Part shown: positions 16,589 to 25,144 of the stretch, piece by piece | Layout: every line of letters starts with the position of its first letter | Position numbering within the stretch: the stretch's first letter is position 1 | NCBI RefSeq assembly: GCF_002338065.1 | Contig: NZ_DDHJ01000018.1 | Location: 317,873 to 381,872, forward strand | DNA: 64,000 bases | Direction: 5' to 3' | Origin: Pseudomonas sp. UBA1879 | GTDB lineage: Bacteria; Pseudomonadota; Gammaproteobacteria; Pseudomonadales; Pseudomonadaceae | The notes under the pieces: model-generated | The model's database searches: none | What the model saw: only the letters and a program-made list of their open reading frames with translations | What the model was told of the DNA's origin: nothing | Position numbers and translations under genes: made by a program

Positions 16589-17806
16589 TTAACGCTGGTT
16601 GATCACGACGTTGTTGTTGCTGCCGCCGGTCTGAACGACGTTGGCGGTGAGGTAGCTGCCGGACTGCGTCACGCTGGCGCTGTTGAAGCGGGCAGTGGCG
16701 GTCTGGTTCAGATCGATGACGTTGTAGCCGCCAGCGTTTTGAGTCAGGTAGGCATCGTTGTCGAAGCCCGCCTGGTTGCTGGTGATCTTGTTGTTGTAGC
16801 CGTCCTGATTGGCGGTCAGGCTGTTCAGGTAGCTGGTCTGGTTGGCAACGATGTCGTTGCCGTCGCCTTTCTGGCTGGCCACGATGGTGTTGCCGCCGCC
16901 GTTGTACTGGGCCAGCGCAGCCTTGTTATAGGAACCGTTCTGGGTCAGCTTGGCCGAGGAACCGACGTCGTTGGTTTGAGTGATCGAACCGACGTTGTTG
17001 TTGCCGCCTTTCTGGGTCAGGCTGGCGTCCGAGCTGAGGGCTGCGTTCTGTGCCACGGTGGCGGTGTTGTCGTTACCGTCTTGCAAGATGGTGGCTGACG
17101 AAGCCGTGGTGTAGTTGGTCTGGTCGGCGGTGGCTTTGTTGCCGTTGCCTTGTTGGGTGACGCTCGCATCGGAGTAGTAAGCGCTGTTCTGGGTAATCGC
17201 ACCGACGTTGTAGCTGCCGGTCTGCTTCAGCGTCGCGCTGACGTCGCCGCTGTTCTGCTGGGTGGTCCAGCCCTGGTTGTTGTTGCCGGCTTGCGTGACA
17301 TTGGCAACGGCTTTGGCGTTGTTGTCCTGGGTCAGCAGGGCGGTGTTGCCATCGCCTGTCTGCTTCAGGGTGGCAGCGTTGTCGCGGCCTTTGTTGCCGG
17401 TCTGAACGACGGTGCCGTTGTTCCAGTTGCCCGATTGGGTCAGGGTCGCTTTCTGTTTGTCGTTGGCGTTGTTGCCTGCACGACCGGTCTGATTGATGGT
17501 GCCGACGTTATGGACGCCGCCGTTCTGGCTGCCCAGTGCGGTGTTGTACGAGTTGGTCTGGTAAACAGACAGGTTGCTGTCGCTGGAGGCCTGGTACAGG
17601 GCGCTACCGGTGCCGGCCGCGCCAACGCTGTTGTTGCTGCCAGTCTGGTTGAGGGTCACGGTGGAGTTGATCGAACCGACCTGCTCAACGTAAGCGTTGT
17701 TTTTGTCACCGTTCTGATAGCTGTTAACGGTACCGTTGCCGGCAAAAGCAGCGCCTGAGACAGAAGCCAGTACAGCGAGGGCGATAAGGGATTTACGTGC
17801 TTGCAT
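16589..17806 (-). CDS. csgA: CsgA-type major curlin with expanded repeat region
   Basis: 405 residues. The signal peptide ends near SGAAFA (residue 22). The rest is a series of about 31 Q-led strands with the pattern Q-x-G/N-x-x-N (NQTGSNN, TQSGNWN, KQTGSYN, TQQGNGN, SQKGDGN, NQDGYNN and so on), which corresponds to roughly 15 curlin units. Classical E. coli CsgA has five units and ~150 residues. The protein is rich in Asn, Gln, Gly, Thr and Ser and nearly free of Cys, as expected for a functional amyloid. The start follows AAGGAC. It is first after a 145-bp gap, so it may have its own promoter, and a strong terminator follows it. Confidence 0.88.
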   Translation of the reverse strand: MQARKSLIALAVLASVSGAAFAGNGTVNSYQNGDKNNAYVEQVGSINSTVTLNQTGSNNSVGAAGTGSALYQASSDSNLSVYQTNSYNTALGSQNGGVHNVGTINQTGRAGNNANDKQKATLTQSGNWNNGTVVQTGNKGRDNAATLKQTGDGNTALLTQDNNAKAVANVTQAGNNNQGWTTQQNSGDVSATLKQTGSYNVGAITQNSAYYSDASVTQQGNGNKATADQTNYTTASSATILQDGNDNTATVAQNAALSSDASLTQKGGNNNVGSITQTNDVGSSAKLTQNGSYNKAALAQYNGGGNTIVASQKGDGNDIVANQTSYLNSLTANQDGYNNKITSNQAGFDNDAYLTQNAGGYNVIDLNQTATARFNSASVTQSGSYLTANVVQTGGSNNNVVINQR

Positions 17807-17951
17807 GATGAAGTCCTTTATTCAATGTTTTGTTATTTCTGGGTTGTTGGCAGGCGAACGTCGCCTGCGAGTTATTGCACAAGGCACAACACGTCTTACA
17901 GGAGCGTTACAGCGAAAATATTAAAGGCTGAAGCGTTAAAGCGGATGTTAC

Positions 17952-18374
17952 TTATTGGTTAATCTGGAACGATGTACTTTGGCCGGTGGTTTTATCGGTG
18001 GTGGTTATTTGTAATAAGCCGGGCGATAAGTTAACGATAGAAATCGTGAAGTCCGTGGTTTCAACGGTGCCTGGCGTCAACTTGCCGTCTGTGCCGACAA
18101 TGCTGGACGTCACGGCGGAAGACACCCGGCTCAAAATGGCGCTTTGCAGCATGCTGTTGAATTGAGTCAGGGTGCTTTGCGCCGAGCCCGAGGAACCCGA
18201 TTTGTCGGTGAACTTGTTTTGCGCATTGGCCTGGTTCAAAAGGACCGGGCCGTTGAGCGGGTTGCCACCGAAGGAAGGGTTGACCGGCACGTAGACCAGT
18301 TCGCTGGCGTACGAAGTGGCCGAAACGCCGGACAGCGAAATCAGGCCGATAAAAGCAAGAGACAGACGGCTCAT
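17952..18374 (-). CDS. csgF: CsgF, curli assembly factor
   Basis: 140 residues. After a signal peptide ending near TSYAS, the mature start ELVYVPVNPSFGGNPLNGPVLLNQANAQN carries the diagnostic CsgF N-terminus that plugs into CsgG, including the NPSFGGNP motif. The rest is the helix and C-terminal beta domain (FTISIVNLSPGLLQITTTDKTTGQ). It couples secretion through CsgG to nucleation by CsgB on the cell surface. It starts 12 bp after csgE, so the two are co-transcribed. Confidence 0.95.
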   Translation of the reverse strand: MSRLSLAFIGLISLSGVSATSYASELVYVPVNPSFGGNPLNGPVLLNQANAQNKFTDKSGSSGSAQSTLTQFNSMLQSAILSRVSSAVTSSIVGTDGKLTPGTVETTDFTISIVNLSPGLLQITTTDKTTGQSTSFQINQ

Positions 18375-18386
18375 GGTTAACTCCTT

Positions 18387-18830
18387 TTAGATCTCGTCGC
18401 GACCCATGTCAGGGTCCCCGAAGAACTGCGCCAATTGGTAGTCGAGAATGGCCTGGAACACTTGAGCCGCCACGTCTGCACCTAACGCGGGAATCTGGCT
18501 GCGGTTGGGCGGCAGGGCCACCTGAAGCATCCGGCGATTGCCGTAGTTGATGAAAATCTGACTGCCCAGCCGTGCGGTAGGACGCTCCATGACTGACACG
18601 GTAAAACGACCTTCTTCATCTTTCTCGGCCCAGGCCGAGGCAAAACTGTCGTAAAACGCATGCCCGTTCTGAGTCGCTGTCTGCCCCACGACCAACCCGC
18701 CAACTTCAGCGCGATTCAAGGCGCGCTGGGAAGATAAAGCAGGCGTCGTGCTGACACTTTCTTCGGCGAACGCCGTCGTGGCGAGACACACGTGAAGCAC
18801 CATCATCATCCTTAAAGTGGTGTGTTTCAT
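18387..18830 (-). CDS. csgE: CsgE, periplasmic curli secretion adaptor
   Basis: 147 residues. A signal peptide ends near TTAFA and the mature protein has CsgE features: VGGLVVGQTATQNGHAFYDSFASAW, then FTVSVMERPTARLGSQIFINYGNRRMLQVALPP. CsgE caps the CsgG channel and delivers curlin. The ATG at 18830 is preferred; a GTG three codons upstream is possible and neither has a strong ribosome binding site. It is the first gene of the curli set. No csgD-like regulator is adjacent. Confidence 0.9.
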   Translation of the reverse strand: MKHTTLRMMMVLHVCLATTAFAEESVSTTPALSSQRALNRAEVGGLVVGQTATQNGHAFYDSFASAWAEKDEEGRFTVSVMERPTARLGSQIFINYGNRRMLQVALPPNRSQIPALGADVAAQVFQAILDYQLAQFFGDPDMGRDEI

Positions 18831-18839
18831 GGCAGGCAC

Positions 18840-19238
18840 ATATAACGTTTGTTGGTGTGGTCGCAGTGTAAATACAAATAATGGGAAAGCGCCACCATCC
18901 GATTAAAAATAATGTCATTTAAATATTGACGCCAGAAAGGCGACAAACTAAATAGCGCAAAAGAATGAAATCAATCGCGTCGTGAAGTTGGCGTCGGTTT
19001 TGCGCGTTTGCACGGCACCGTGCAGGGCGGTTGCTCGGCAAAACGTTGGGAAAGGCCGATCCAGACAGGCACCTTTAAAAATAAATAAATCGATGAATAG
19101 CCACGTTTAAAGTTGTTGTAGGTGAGGCTTTTATTTTGTCTCTATTCAGAGACAGCACGCGCGTCCTGGTTTTAAGAGGGGCACAACCGAACGTGGCAAA
19201 TAGTCAGTCTATTGAGGCGGGAATACGGTTGAATTGTA
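18840..19238. other. Long AT-richer leader/promoter region of the curli locus
   Basis: About 400 bp with no gene, visibly richer in A/T than the flanks. It contains the palindrome at 19009-19024. It must hold the csgE promoter; no certain -10/-35 pair was identified. Confidence 0.55.
19009..19024. promoter_or_regulatory. 16-bp palindrome upstream of csgE
   Basis: TGCACGG-CA-CCGTGCA is a perfect 7+2+7 palindrome about 180 bp upstream of the csgE start. It is a candidate operator for a curli regulator, since none is encoded next to the operon. A function is inferred from symmetry and position only. Confidence 0.4.
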
Positions 19239-19268
19239 CGGGGCGCTCCGACGAACGGTAGCGCCCCG
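19239..19268 (-). terminator. Hairpin downstream of the hybrid kinase
   Basis: CGGGGCGCT (19239-19247) pairs with AGCGCCCCG (19260-19268); the loop can extend the stem through CCG/CGG. It begins 11 nt after the stop codon of the minus-strand kinase gene. The following minus-strand sequence is only weakly T-rich. Confidence 0.55.
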
Positions 19269-19278
19269 AGCTCGGTTT

Positions 19279-20997
19279 TCAGCCCGTAAGAATGCCTTTG
19301 ATGCGGTTGATGAGGTCATCCATCGAAAAAGGTTTGGTCAGCAAATGCATGCCCGATTCCAGCTGTTCCTCCCACAGCAGCGCATTGTGTGCATAGCCGG
19401 TGATGAACAGCACCTTCAACCCCGGCCGCAGGCTGCGCCCGGCATCTGCTACCTGACGGCCGTTGAGACCGCCAGGTAACCCCACGTCGGTGACCAGCAT
19501 ATCGATATGTCGGGTCGATTGCAGGAGCTGCAGGCCTTGGGCGCCGTCCTCTGCCTGAAGGGTGGTGTAGCCGAGGTCGCCCAGCACCTCTGCAATCAAC
19601 ATGCGCACGGTAGGTTCGTCGTCGATGACCAGGACCGTTTCGCCACGTCCATCCAGGGGCGCGGACGCAGCCGCTGGGGCTGCGTTGGCCCGCACCTCCA
19701 GCGTCGACCTGGGGAGGTACAGCGTCATGGTCGTGCCCACGCCCAGGCAGGATTCGATATGGACGCTGCCACCGGACTGCCGCGTGAAACCGTATATCAT
19801 CGACAGGCCAAGACCGGTGCCTTTGCCGGTGGGCTTGGTGGTGAAGAAAGGATCGAAGGCATGGGCAATCACTTCGCCGCTCATGCCGCTGCCGGTGTCG
19901 CTGACCCTCAGCGTCAGATATTCGCCCGGGGGTATTTCCAGATCAGCCGCGTCCTTTGCCGTCAACGTGCAATTTCCGGTTGCGATGGTCAGCGTGCCGC
20001 CAGTGACCATTGCATCGCGCGCGTTGATGCACAGATTGAGCAGGGCGTTTTCCAGCTGGTTGGGGTCGACCTGAGTCAGCCACAACCGGGCCTCGTTTTG
20101 AATGACGATATTCACGGCAGGGCCGACGGTGCTGCGGATCAGTTCCAGCATGTCGTGGATCAGCGCATTCACGTCGGTAGAGGTCGGGTCCAGGGTCTGA
20201 CGGCGGGAGAACGCCAGCAGGCGGTGGGTCAGTGCAGCCGCGCGACGTGACGCACCCAGCGCCGCATCGAAATAGCGCTCGGTGTCGGTCAACTGACCTC
20301 GACCGACACGCAGACGAAGCATCTCCAGGCTGCCCATGATTCCCGTTAGTAAGTTGTTGAAGTCATGGGCGAGGCCGCCGGTCAATTGTCCGACCGCTTC
20401 CATTTTCTGGCTCTGACGCAGTTGCTGCTCCAGCAGCCGCTGGGCGGTCATCTCCACGCCGACGCCGGTGCGGCGCACGGGCTCACCCGCGCGGTTGAAA
20501 TAGGTATGACCCCGCGACAACACCCAGCGCACCACGCCGTTCGGATGCACGATGCGGTATTCCAGCTCCAGATCCCCACGATTGACCAAGCCGCCCGCCA
20601 TGGTCTTGCGCAACGCCGGCATATCATCAGGGTGCACATTGGCAAGGAAGTCCACGCGCTTGATGCCCGCTGCGCCCTGAACCGGATCGATGCCGTACAG
20701 CTCGCTGATCCCTTCGTCGCAGTAAAAACAGTCGTTGCACATTTCATAGGTCCACACGCCGACTCCGCTCACTGCGGACAGGGCCAGGCGGGTGAAGTCC
20801 ATCGAGTCATACAGTGCGGTTTCCCCGTGGGCCTCGGCTGCCACGTCGCGCAATGCGGCGTTGTCACCCTGCAGAATGCCAAGGGCGGCGCGTCGCGCAT
20901 CCTTGCTGGTGGCGTAATGGCCTGCGCTGACCTGCGCGTCGAGCAGGGCAGAAAGCGCCAGGCTAAGAGCGAGGTCCTGAGGTGCCCGGTAGGACAT
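19279..20997 (-). CDS. PAS hybrid histidine kinase with C-terminal receiver
   Basis: 572 residues. A helical N-terminus is followed by a PAS/PAC domain at about 70-190 (GVWTYEMCNDCFYCDEGISELYGID, then YRIVHPNGVVRWVLSRG). The histidine box QKMEAVGQLTGGLAHDFNNLL has the phospho-acceptor at His211. ATPase boxes follow (NLCINARDAM, DTGSGMS, GTGLGLSMIYGF), and a receiver domain ends the protein with the Asp in LVTDVGLPGG and Lys in LTKPF. It is probably soluble, as no membrane helix is seen. The start at MSYRAPQ is a judgement; the frame extends upstream without support. No response-regulator gene is adjacent. It is a close relative of the kinase at 27490. Confidence 0.88.
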   Translation of the reverse strand: MSYRAPQDLALSLALSALLDAQVSAGHYATSKDARRAALGILQGDNAALRDVAAEAHGETALYDSMDFTRLALSAVSGVGVWTYEMCNDCFYCDEGISELYGIDPVQGAAGIKRVDFLANVHPDDMPALRKTMAGGLVNRGDLELEYRIVHPNGVVRWVLSRGHTYFNRAGEPVRRTGVGVEMTAQRLLEQQLRQSQKMEAVGQLTGGLAHDFNNLLTGIMGSLEMLRLRVGRGQLTDTERYFDAALGASRRAAALTHRLLAFSRRQTLDPTSTDVNALIHDMLELIRSTVGPAVNIVIQNEARLWLTQVDPNQLENALLNLCINARDAMVTGGTLTIATGNCTLTAKDAADLEIPPGEYLTLRVSDTGSGMSGEVIAHAFDPFFTTKPTGKGTGLGLSMIYGFTRQSGGSVHIESCLGVGTTMTLYLPRSTLEVRANAAPAAASAPLDGRGETVLVIDDEPTVRMLIAEVLGDLGYTTLQAEDGAQGLQLLQSTRHIDMLVTDVGLPGGLNGRQVADAGRSLRPGLKVLFITGYAHNALLWEEQLESGMHLLTKPFSMDDLINRIKGILTG

Positions 20998-21228
20998 GAA
21001 AGGGGATCTCTGCGTGGGAAGTTGAGCGAGCGTGTAAATAGCACACAACGTCCCGCCGGAACAGCCTTGCGGGCAGGTGTGCACTGGCGGGAGCCAGAAG
21101 CGGTGAGTCTACAATCAGGAGTGGACCCCGTGCGATCTGGCGCGTTTCGGATCCCGCAAGCGCCGCCGAAAGCTCTGCGGCAGCGACAGCGGTCCCTCCG
21201 ACAAACAGCATCGTACTGACGCCTCTAT

Positions 21229-22155
21229 TCAGTCGATCGCCGACGGCACTGGCCTTAACCCCAACTCATCCAGCAACCACTTCTTGAACACCTCCGCCGC
21301 TTCGTGGCGCGTTCTGCGCTTGGGGTAGACGAGGTAATGCCCGATGTACTGGATGTCGTGGGTGACGCTGCGCAACGGGGCGACCAATGTGCCTTTTTCC
21401 AGCTCGGCGCTCGCCAGCAAGGTCGATTCCAGCACAACGCCCATGCCGTTGCTCGCAGCGGCGATGGCCATGTTGCTGCGGTCGAAGCGCAGGGCGTAGT
21501 GATGCGGCGGCATCAAGTGGTTGGCTTCGAACCAGCCCTTCCATTGCAACATCTGCACGTCGCACTGAATCAGCCGGTGCTCGTACAGGTCGTGGGGCGT
21601 GCGAATGCTGCCTGCCAGTTCAGGACTGCACAGCGGGGTCAGGTGTTCCACCGCCAGCGGGATCTTTTCGATAAGGGTCGAGCGCGGCTCGCCGTAGACG
21701 ATGTCCAGATCGAAGTCGTCGTTGTCGAACTGCGCGTAGTCGGTACTCGCTGAGAAGCGCAGGTCTATGGAGGGATAGGCCTGCACGAATCGCGAAAGCC
21801 GCGGCATCAGCCATTGCATGCCGAAGCTCGGGGCGGTATGCAGGCGCAGAGGGGGTGGCTCTTCGGTCTTGGCGAGCAAGAAGCCGCGCTGCATTTCGTC
21901 CAGTCCGCGCTGCACATGCTCCATCAGCAACCGACCTTTGGACGTGAGATTGACCTCCCGCGTGGTGCGCTCGAACAGCTGGATATCGATGGATTCTTCC
22001 AGCTTGCGGATGGAGTGGCTGACCGCGCTCGGCGAAATCCCCAACTCGTGAGCGGCCTGTATGAACGAGCCGGTGCGCCCCGCCGATTCGAACACCCGCA
22101 AGGAAGACAGCGGCACACGGCGCAGTTGGCGAATTAATGAATTCTGTTCACTCAT
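21229..22155 (-). CDS. LysR-family regulator (GcvA-like), divergent from the transketolase operon
   Basis: 308 residues. The N-terminal winged helix reads VPLSSLRVFESAGRTGSFIQAAHELGISPSAVSHSIRKLEE, followed by the LysR substrate domain (LRLHTAPSFGMQWLMPRLSRF, the GcvA-subgroup pattern). The start MSEQNSL gives a normal LysR N-terminus; a longer upstream frame would invade the divergent operon. The gene lies 147 bp from the transketolase start and is the likely activator of that operon. Confidence 0.9.
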   Translation of the reverse strand: MSEQNSLIRQLRRVPLSSLRVFESAGRTGSFIQAAHELGISPSAVSHSIRKLEESIDIQLFERTTREVNLTSKGRLLMEHVQRGLDEMQRGFLLAKTEEPPPLRLHTAPSFGMQWLMPRLSRFVQAYPSIDLRFSASTDYAQFDNDDFDLDIVYGEPRSTLIEKIPLAVEHLTPLCSPELAGSIRTPHDLYEHRLIQCDVQMLQWKGWFEANHLMPPHHYALRFDRSNMAIAAASNGMGVVLESTLLASAELEKGTLVAPLRSVTHDIQYIGHYLVYPKRRTRHEAAEVFKKWLLDELGLRPVPSAID

Positions 22156-22225
22156 TGCTGTGAAAATGTCTTTTGTAGCCGCCGATTTCGCAATGTTAGC
22201 TTGGATGCAGGTCGGATGCAGGCGT

Positions 22226-22241
22226 TTTGGTGAATTCCAAA
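22226..22241. promoter_or_regulatory. Inverted repeat, candidate LysR site
   Basis: TTTGG-TGAATT-CCAAA is a 5+6+5 inverted repeat containing an EcoRI-like GAATTC core. It lies between the divergent LysR and transketolase starts, 61 bp upstream of the latter. Position and symmetry are the only evidence. Confidence 0.4.
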
Positions 22242-22302
22242 CATCAGTTAGCTGCCTGTTTCTCCTGAATTGCCCACCCATAACAATAAGCAGGCACCCC
22301 TC

Positions 22303-23187
22303 ATGACAACATTTACTCAACGAGCCGACGGGGCCACTGGTCCGCTGCAGCGCGTGGCCTATCACGCCTGGCGCATCCGCCGGTTTGCCCTGCGCATGGG
22401 CGAAGTCCAGGGCCAGGGCTATGTCGGGCAAGCACTGGGCTGGGCCGATGTGCTCGCCACCGCTTACTGCCACGCCATGAAGATCAAACCCGACGACCCG
22501 CAGTGGGAAGGCCGCGATCGCTTTCTGCTGTCCCACGGGCACTACGCTATCGTCCTATACGCGGCCCTGATCGAGGCGCACATCGTTCCCGAAAGCGAGT
22601 TGGACACCTACGGTTCCGACGACAGTCGTCTGCCGATGTCCGGCATGGCGAGCTACACACCGGGGATGGAGATCTCTGGGGGCTCGCTGGGCCAGGGACT
22701 GCCGATTGGCGTCGGCATGGCGTTGGGGCTGCGCATGAAAGGCAACCCGGCGTGGGTGTTCAACTCGATGTCCGATGGTGAGTTGGACGAAGGCTCGACC
22801 TGGGAAGCGGCGCTGTCGGCGGCGCATCACAAGCTTGGCAACCTGATTGCGCTGGTCGACCTCAATAAACAGCAGGCCGACGGCAACTCCCACGAGATCC
22901 TCGATTTTGAACCGCTGGCCGACAAATGGCAGGCATTCGGCTGGCATGTGCAGCGTGTCGACGGTAACGATCTGGCCGCAGTCATCGCCGCCTTTGATGA
23001 GGCGATGGCGCTGAAAGAGGCGAAACCCCGTGTGATCCTGTTCGATACCCTGATGGGCAAAGGTGTGGACTTCCTTGAAGTGCGCGAGAAAAACCATTTC
23101 ATTCGCGTCGAGCCACAAGAATGGCAGGCGGCGATCAAGGTCCTGGATGCCCGTTACGCGTCCTGCCACGAAACGGGAGCGCACTGA
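22303..23187 (+). CDS. Transketolase-like N-terminal subunit (thiamine diphosphate binding)
   Basis: 294 residues. Visible transketolase motifs are RFLLSHGHYAIVLYAAL, SGGSLGQGLPIGVGMALGLR and SDGELDEGSTWEAALSAAHHKLGNLIALVDLNKQQ, the last being the GDG-type diphosphate-Mg motif with its ending Asn. It corresponds to the N-terminal half of a full transketolase, with the other half encoded directly after it. Such split enzymes transfer two-carbon units in sugar catabolism (for example of branched or short-chain sugars). The ATG at 22303 follows the conserved spacing and gives the usual N-terminus. Confidence 0.9.
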   Translation: MTTFTQRADGATGPLQRVAYHAWRIRRFALRMGEVQGQGYVGQALGWADVLATAYCHAMKIKPDDPQWEGRDRFLLSHGHYAIVLYAALIEAHIVPESELDTYGSDDSRLPMSGMASYTPGMEISGGSLGQGLPIGVGMALGLRMKGNPAWVFNSMSDGELDEGSTWEAALSAAHHKLGNLIALVDLNKQQADGNSHEILDFEPLADKWQAFGWHVQRVDGNDLAAVIAAFDEAMALKEAKPRVILFDTLMGKGVDFLEVREKNHFIRVEPQEWQAAIKVLDARYASCHETGAH

Positions 23188-23188
23188 G

Positions 23189-24190
23189 ATGAATACCCCA
23201 ACCGCCAGCAAACCACGCCTGACGACATCAGCGATGATCGCCTCGATTGCCAGCGAAGGGCAGCGCACGGAAGCTGCACCCTTCGGCCATGCATTGGTTG
23301 CCGCTGCGCAGAAAGACCCCCGCATCGTCGGCATGACTGCGGACCTGTCGAAATACACCGATTTGCACATCTTCGGTCGCGAGTTTCCCGAACGTCACCT
23401 GCAGATGGGCATGGCTGAACAGCTGCTGATGGCCGCCGCGGGTGGCCTGGCCAAAGAGGGCATGGTCCCCTTCGCCACCACCTACGCGGTGTTCGCCACC
23501 CGGCGCGCCTATGACTTCATTCATCAGGTGATCGCCGAGGAACATCTCAACGTCAAGATCTGCGCCGCGCTGCCAGGCCTGACCACCGGTTACGGCCCGA
23601 GCCATCAGGCCACCGATGACCTGGCGCTGATGCGTGCCGTTCCGGGTTTGACGGTCATCGATCCGTGCGACGCGCTGGACACCGCCCAAGCCGTGGCCGC
23701 CATCGCCGAATACAACGGCCCGGTCTACATGCGCCTGTTGCGCGGCAAGGTGCCGATGGTCCTCGACCAGTTCGACTACAGCTTCGAGCTGGGCAAAGCC
23801 AAGTTGTTGCGCGACGGCAGGGACGTGTTGATCATCTCCAGCGGCATCATGACCATGCGCGCGCTGGAAGTCGCCGAGGTGCTGGGCGATGGCAGCGCGG
23901 ACGTGGCGGTGTTGCACGTGCCGACCATCAAGCCGCTGGACGAAGCCACGATCATCGAGCAATGCCGCCGCAGCGGGCGCCTGGTGATCGTCGCGGAAAA
24001 CCACAGTACCGTCGGTGGTCTGGGTGAAGCCGTGGCCCTGGCGCTGTTGAAGGCGCGGGTCAGCCCGGCGTTCCAGCAGATCGCCCTGCCGGATGCCTAC
24101 CTCGACGCCGGCGCGTTGCCGACGTTGCATGATCGCTACGGCATTTCCACCCACGTCATGGCGGCCAACATCCGCCAGTGGCTGGCATGA
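23189..24190 (+). CDS. Transketolase-like C-terminal subunit
   Basis: 333 residues. It contains the pyrimidine-binding domain with the catalytic Glu in HLQMGMAEQLLMAAAGGLAKEG and the phenylalanine-rich cofactor pocket YAVFATRRAYDFI. The C-terminal transketolase domain holds LIISSGIMTMRALEV and VPTIKPLDEATII. It starts one base after the stop of the N-terminal subunit, so the two chains form one heteromeric enzyme. The GLTTGYGPSHQATDD segment carries the usual sugar-contact His. The substrate is unknown; the neighbouring dehydrogenase and transporter suggest a dedicated sugar or sugar-acid pathway. Confidence 0.9.
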   Translation: MNTPTASKPRLTTSAMIASIASEGQRTEAAPFGHALVAAAQKDPRIVGMTADLSKYTDLHIFGREFPERHLQMGMAEQLLMAAAGGLAKEGMVPFATTYAVFATRRAYDFIHQVIAEEHLNVKICAALPGLTTGYGPSHQATDDLALMRAVPGLTVIDPCDALDTAQAVAAIAEYNGPVYMRLLRGKVPMVLDQFDYSFELGKAKLLRDGRDVLIISSGIMTMRALEVAEVLGDGSADVAVLHVPTIKPLDEATIIEQCRRSGRLVIVAENHSTVGGLGEAVALALLKARVSPAFQQIALPDAYLDAGALPTLHDRYGISTHVMAANIRQWLA

Positions 24191-24201
24191 GGAGCGTGCA
24201 G

Positions 24202-25047
24202 ATGAACGTGGCATTTATCGGTCTGGGGGCGATCGGCCTGCCCATGGCGCGGCAGATTCAAAAGGCCGGACACCGCGTCGTGGGCGTCGAATTGAGCGAA
24301 GCCAATCGCGCCCTGGCATTGACTCACGGCATTGAATCCAGCGCTGACTGGCGGGTGGCGATCGATGCCGATGTGGTGGTGGTCATGGTCGCGACTCCAG
24401 CACAGTTGGACGCATTGGTCAGCCAGTGCACCGGCCTCAAGCCTGCGCAGCACTGGGTGGTGATGAGCACGGTCGGCCCCGCCTCGGTGCGCGAGCAGGC
24501 CGTGCGCTTGCGACAGAAAGGCGTGCAGGTCGTGGACGCCCCGGTCACCGGTGGCGTAGCGCGGGCGGAAACCGGCAGCCTGTTGATTTTTGCGTCCGGT
24601 CCTCACGCCGCCGTCGAACGCGTCGAGCCTGTGCTGCGCAGCATGGGTGAAGTGCGCGATGCGGGGGTTGAGGTCGGCGATGGACAGGCGATCAAGGTCG
24701 TCAACCAGCACCTGTGTTCGGTGCATCTGGTGGCAGCCGCGGAAGCGCTGAGCCTGGCGCGTTCGCTGGGTCTGGACCCGGCACGGGTGCTGGATCTGGT
24801 GCAGAAGGGCGCAGGTGGTTCGTGGATGTTGTCCGATCGCGGCCCGCGCATGCTCGAAGGCACCGACACCCAGGTCACCAGCATGGTCGATATCTTCGTC
24901 AAGGACAGCGGCCTGGTGGCGTTCGCCGCGCAAGGCTGCAACGCCGCGGTGCCGTTGCTGGACATCGCCCACGCCCGTTTCAATCAGGCCGCCGAGGCCG
25001 GATTGGGCAGGCGGGACGACAGTCGGGTCATCGAGACGTGGGAATAA
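24202..25047 (+). CDS. NAD(P)-dependent beta-hydroxyacid dehydrogenase (HIBADH/GarR family)
   Basis: 281 residues. The N-terminal Rossmann motif is VAFIGLGAIGLPMARQI, the substrate motif is DAPVTGGVARAETGSLLIFASG (the DAPVSGG signature with Thr for Ser), and the catalytic Lys is in GQAIKVVNQHL. Relatives oxidise 3-hydroxyisobutyrate, or act on tartronate semialdehyde, threonate or related C4 acids. The start is the ATG preceded by AGGAG; an earlier in-frame ATG overlaps the upstream gene. With the split transketolase it likely forms a short sugar-acid pathway. Confidence 0.87.
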   Translation: MNVAFIGLGAIGLPMARQIQKAGHRVVGVELSEANRALALTHGIESSADWRVAIDADVVVVMVATPAQLDALVSQCTGLKPAQHWVVMSTVGPASVREQAVRLRQKGVQVVDAPVTGGVARAETGSLLIFASGPHAAVERVEPVLRSMGEVRDAGVEVGDGQAIKVVNQHLCSVHLVAAAEALSLARSLGLDPARVLDLVQKGAGGSWMLSDRGPRMLEGTDTQVTSMVDIFVKDSGLVAFAAQGCNAAVPLLDIAHARFNQAAEAGLGRRDDSRVIETWE

Positions 25048-25144
25048 CGCAAGACCGCAGAATAACGACGTATCAACCCGGGGCAGAATCCTCCTCACAT
25101 GCAGGCGCTGCCCCCTACAACAACAATAACGTTCGGAGTTTGCC

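Noticed and set aside
16310..17758. Plus-strand frames with repeated V/A/G/L segments opposite csgA
   Set aside because: The repeats only mirror the curlin repeats on the other strand.
18989..19003. Sigma-54-like TGGCGT-N5-TTGC upstream of the curli operon
   Set aside because: It points away from csgE, the AC after TGGC is GT, and no gene lies downstream in that direction.
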